Below are positions 61,436 through 64,000 of a stretch of 64,000 nt of DNA, in pieces. The stretch's first letter is position 1. The number at the start of each line of letters is the position of its first letter. Origin of the DNA: Trichocoleus desertorum ATA4-8-CV12 (GTDB taxonomy: Bacteria; Cyanobacteriota; Cyanobacteriia; FACHB-46); contig JAHHIL010000001.1 of NCBI GenBank assembly GCA_019358975.1, forward strand, positions 248,001-312,000, read 5' to 3'. The notes beneath the pieces were generated by a model that saw only the letters and a list, made by a program, of their open reading frames with translations, was not told the DNA's origin and ran no database searches. The position numbers and the translations under genes were made by a program.

Positions 61436-64000
61436 TTAGAAGGGTACTTCATCTGCTTCTGCGCCTGAGTCGGTTTCATCCCACTCGCTGATTGGGGGCG
61501 CGACTACTAGCTCATTACCGTCAGAAGTCCAACCGCTTTCTAAATCCACGACCTTGCCTCCAAAGAACTCTGCGAGTCGCTTGGCTGCTCGTGTCACTTC
61601 GTCTTCTTCTTGCCAAGGAATGTTTTGCAGCGATGGAGGGTCGATCGCTGCGATCGCGTCCACTGAGGTAATAGGTTCTGGTGGAGTAGCTGCTGTAGAT
61701 GTTGGGGACGAGTGGGAGTGGTTCGTTTCGTGAGCAATGGCAGGAGGACTAGCGCCTTGTGGCCCTGGGTCTGGCGCTTGAGAGCTGCTCGATGGTGTTC
61801 TTTCTGCTAACCGAGGGGGTTGTGGTGCGATCGCCGCAGAGGGTTGAGCATGACCCTCAGGAGCTGCTGGGATGGCAGGTGCAGGTTCAGCGGCGGACGC
61901 TACGACTAAAGATACTTTGACAGGATAACCTACAGCTTTGTGAAAGGCTTCCTCCACGATTGGCAAACTGCGTTGAGCAATTTTGATCAGAGGTTGCGAT
62001 CGCACTCCAACCTTGGCTTGTTGTTTATCGAGTCCTAGCAAGTAGCACTGTTGACCCAATAATGCCTGCGTACCCCGCAACTCGATGCAACCTAGAACCT
62101 TTTGCCACAATTGCTCTAAGTTCAATGCTGGTGCTGCCTCAACCGCTGGTATTTCGTTGTCTGGCGGCTCAAGCAATTCTGGCTCCTGGGCAGCCGCTTC
62201 TTGCCAGGGACTGGGTTCGCCAATTGATGTAATGAGATCAGGCTCTGTAAATTCGATTGCTGCGGTTTCTACAACCGCGATCGCTTCATCAACTTCTACA
62301 TGGCTTGTTTCCACTACTTCGGCTCTGCCATTTTGAGCGGTTGCAGGGACTACAGTTTCAGTGACGACTGCCACTTGAGTATGACTGTTGGTTGCTACCG
62401 TTTCTGAAATCGATGCAACAGTGGGCTGAGGGGCAGAAATTAACGCACTCAAGGCACTGCGGAACTCCTGATCATGCAAAAGAGCTTGGGCGATCGCACC
62501 TGCTAGTACTTCTAAGTCTGCCGCTGGCGTAGATAGCTGATGTTTACTGGCAACTTGACTCAACAATTGCTGCAACTGACTAGCCACACTGGGCATTTTG
62601 CCATTAGAAGAGCTGGCTGTTGTTGTAGCGGGTAAGGGAGCTGAGGATGTTGGGACGGGTAGAATGGTTAGTGGAGTTGGAACCCACTGGGGCGCAATGG
62701 GAGCAGGCGCAATGGGAGCAGCAGTCACAACGGGCGGTTCTACTCCCAACTCAGAAGGCAACAAACCCAGCAATGTGACTTCTAGCCACAGACGGGGTTG
62801 AGTCGAGTTTTTAATCTGCACCTCTGCCGCTCGGAGATACTTTTGCCCTTCTAAAATTAGGGCGATCGGGAGTTGCTGAGCAAACTGACACAATTGTGCC
62901 CAAGTCGGCGGCGTAATCGCGACTAAATCTCCTCGACTTGGCGCAGTTTTAGCAATGAGTAGGTCACGGTAAAAGCTGGCTAAGTTTTGCAGGACAATCA
63001 GGGGTTCTCGGCCCCGATTCATTAAGTGACGTGCCCCATCTAGAACCTGGGCAGGGTCATTGGTGGCGATCGCTTGCAATAAAGCTAGCAAGTCTCGCTC
63101 TGGCACCGCTCCGACTAAATCCCAGACCCGCTCAACTGTTACTTGCCCTTCCAGCAAACTCAGTTGATCCAATAAGCTCTCGGCATCGCGCAACCCACCC
63201 TGAGCAATTTGCCCCACCAACTGCACTGCATCGGGAGCAATATTGATTGATTCGTTGTGGGCGATCGCGCTCAAGTGATGCACCATTGCCTCTAGCGGAA
63301 TCCGCCGAAAGTCGAACCGCTGACACCGCGAAATAATGGTAGGCAATACTCGTTGTGGATCAGTCGTCGCCAGCACGAACACCACGCGATCGGGCGGTTC
63401 CTCCAACGTCTTTAGCAGCGCGTTGAATGCGGCGGTACTGAGCATATGGCAATTATGTGCCAGCAGCCCATTTGCCACAAAGTTATGGTTGTCTTCAACC
63501 TCAATGTCGTAAACTGCCTCAGCCCCATCGAGGCGGACAGATTCGACCTGCTCCAAATTTGTAGTCCATTGATGGGAGGGCGTACTGCCGCAAGTCTGAG
63601 AGCCATTTTCGGCTAGTATCTGCTCCCATTGCCAAGTAGGAGTAGATTTTGCCTCTACTGGCTCTTGTGTAACTTCTAACGTTGGCTGGGTAGCCGCTTT
63701 CCGTAAGCCACTCTGCAATAAGTTGATTTTCGTTGGTTGAGTAGCCTTCTGTATGGAGCTGAATTTGCGGGCTACCTTGGGGCGTGAGAGTGAGTGAGCC
63801 GTCGTCCATATACCACCAGGCCAATCCTTCAGGAGTGAGGCGCTGGAGCCAGTTTCGAGAAACTTGTTTCTGATTGCCGGATGGTCTGACGACCTGAAAA
63901 ACTTCTGCGAGTTGGGGGTGACAGGCAGTACTGCCACAGGCTGACTCTTGCCCGTATCCCTGATTGGTTGCGGTTCTAAGTTTGGGGCGTAATCCTGCCA
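61436..64000 (-). CDS. dnaX: DNA polymerase III gamma/tau subunit, C-terminal part with an intein (partial at window edge)
   Basis: The clamp-loader extein is read from Cys at 63451 (CHMLSTAAFNALLKTLEEPP) through FVLATTDPQRVLPTIISRCQ, the sensor-2 GGLRDAESLLDQLSLL, and about 350 residues of low-complexity tau sequence to a conserved C-terminal domain (LNLEQLWQKVLGCIELRGTQ) and the stop at 61436 (671 residues). Directly upstream lies intein sequence ending in VYDIEVEDNHNFVANGLLAH plus Asn, with Cys as the first extein residue. The N-extein is outside the window. Within the window this frame stays open to 64000 without obvious family sequence in the endonuclease region, because that domain is encoded in another frame (see next entry). 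DnaX is essential, so the intein must normally splice. Confidence 0.9.
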   Translation of the reverse strand, partial: WQDYAPNLEPQPIRDTGKSQPVAVLPVTPNSQKFFRSSDHPAIRNKFLETGSSASLLKDWPGGIWTTAHSLSRPKVARKFSSIQKATQPTKINLLQSGLRKAATQPTLEVTQEPVEAKSTPTWQWEQILAENGSQTCGSTPSHQWTTNLEQVESVRLDGAEAVYDIEVEDNHNFVANGLLAHNCHMLSTAAFNALLKTLEEPPDRVVFVLATTDPQRVLPTIISRCQRFDFRRIPLEAMVHHLSAIAHNESINIAPDAVQLVGQIAQGGLRDAESLLDQLSLLEGQVTVERVWDLVGAVPERDLLALLQAIATNDPAQVLDGARHLMNRGREPLIVLQNLASFYRDLLIAKTAPSRGDLVAITPPTWAQLCQFAQQLPIALILEGQKYLRAAEVQIKNSTQPRLWLEVTLLGLLPSELGVEPPVVTAAPIAPAPIAPQWVPTPLTILPVPTSSAPLPATTTASSSNGKMPSVASQLQQLLSQVASKHQLSTPAADLEVLAGAIAQALLHDQEFRSALSALISAPQPTVASISETVATNSHTQVAVVTETVVPATAQNGRAEVVETSHVEVDEAIAVVETAAIEFTEPDLITSIGEPSPWQEAAAQEPELLEPPDNEIPAVEAAPALNLEQLWQKVLGCIELRGTQALLGQQCYLLGLDKQQAKVGVRSQPLIKIAQRSLPIVEEAFHKAVGYPVKVSLVVASAAEPAPAIPAAPEGHAQPSAAIAPQPPRLAERTPSSSSQAPDPGPQGASPPAIAHETNHSHSSPTSTAATPPEPITSVDAIAAIDPPSLQNIPWQEEDEVTRAAKRLAEFFGGKVVDLESGWTSDGNELVVAPPISEWDETDSGAEADEVPF
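63452..64000 (-). other. DnaX intein, C-terminal part (splice block and endonuclease region)
   Basis: The intein ends at the Asn codon 63452-63454, just before Cys +1. Blocks F and G are visible (VYDIEVEDNHNFVANGLLAH plus Asn). It interrupts DnaX at VIDE/CHMLS, a known cyanobacterial DnaX insertion site. The N-terminal splicing domain is outside the window. Confidence 0.9.
63519..64000 (-). pseudogene. LAGLIDADG homing-endonuclease region of the DnaX intein, out of frame with the C-intein
   Basis: In the frame beginning at 63998 the strand reads open to a stop at 63519. It encodes LTPEGLAWWYMDDGSLTLTP, IQLHTEGYSTNENQLIAEWL and SRKWLSDLRQYALPSMDYKF, the second half of a LAGLIDADG domain of the WYMDDGSL type. 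The splice domain and the DnaX extein are in the frame shifted by one base. The crossover must lie between about 63530 and 63560 (just after MDYKF). A one-base insertion, a real frameshift or an assembly error would each explain it. Confidence 0.8.

Noticed and set aside
1-64000. GCGATCGC octamers as regulatory sites
   Set aside because: They are HIP1 repeats, spread through coding and non-coding DNA of many cyanobacteria; they mark the lineage rather than individual regulation.
1-64000. tRNA, rRNA, CRISPR arrays, prophage and complete insertion sequences
   Set aside because: No cloverleaf ends, repeat-spacer pattern, phage structural gene or transposase was found on reading.

Overview
The window is chromosomal DNA from a cyanobacterium. 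The octamer GCGATCGC (HIP1) occurs throughout, inside and between genes. Many genes are cyanobacterial marker families: DUF3119/DUF3086, DUF3155, DUF3611, a CCB1-like protein, CrtO and CrtD carotenoid enzymes, an apocarotenoid oxygenase, an EbsA-like pilus protein, and dnaX carrying an intein. Genus cannot be fixed from the sequence; the mix of SLH, IMS-domain and large glycosyltransferase proteins would fit a filamentous form. No rRNA, tRNA, CRISPR array, prophage or complete insertion sequence was found.

Layout. 1-8.7 kb is housekeeping: the start of an M16 peptidase, an MlaE-type permease with DUF3119 and DUF3086, plsY, small membrane or exported proteins, a saccharopine-dehydrogenase-like oxidoreductase and crtO. 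8.7-9.45 kb is non-coding and holds a MITE-like element. 9.45-11.1 kb encodes two hemerythrin-type proteins separated by a UUCG hairpin. A VOC protein and a Crp/Fnr regulator follow. 12.8-16.7 kb is a compact co-directional cluster: a two-TM beta-rich protein, a 75-residue membrane peptide, a membrane-embedded spermidine-synthase-like protein, DUF4178, and a small AdoMet-decarboxylase-like protein that keeps its Ser-His-Cys residues. Directly behind it is a six-PAS histidine kinase.

20-24.6 kb carries a GNAT enzyme, an SRPBCC-like protein, hslO and a long helical-repeat protein. 24.6-36.8 kb is one minus-strand block: crtD, two TPR/O-GlcNAc-transferase (SPINDLY/GT41) proteins and a 1974-residue fusion of a methyltransferase-like fold, three glycosyltransferase modules, TPRs and a third GT41 domain. 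37-44 kb holds a second M16 peptidase, fructosamine kinase, DUF3611, a PadR regulator with a possible operator, a CCB1-like protein, DUF3155 and a GAF histidine kinase. 44-53.7 kb is rich in exported proteins (SLH, adhesin-E-like, TPR-IMS) plus a GH57 branching enzyme, an EcsC-like protein, a YaeR-type VOC protein and a slipin. 53.8-61.4 kb has yajQ, MAPEG, a DprA-like protein, a carotenoid oxygenase, a DRTGG/P-loop protein, an EbsA-like protein, and an overlapping radical-SAM/GT2 pair. The window ends inside dnaX.

The most notable items are the membrane polyamine-type cluster (12.8-16.7 kb), the three-paralog GT41 locus with its mega-fusion, and the dnaX intein, whose homing-endonuclease domain lies in a different frame from its C-terminal splicing domain and the DnaX extein.
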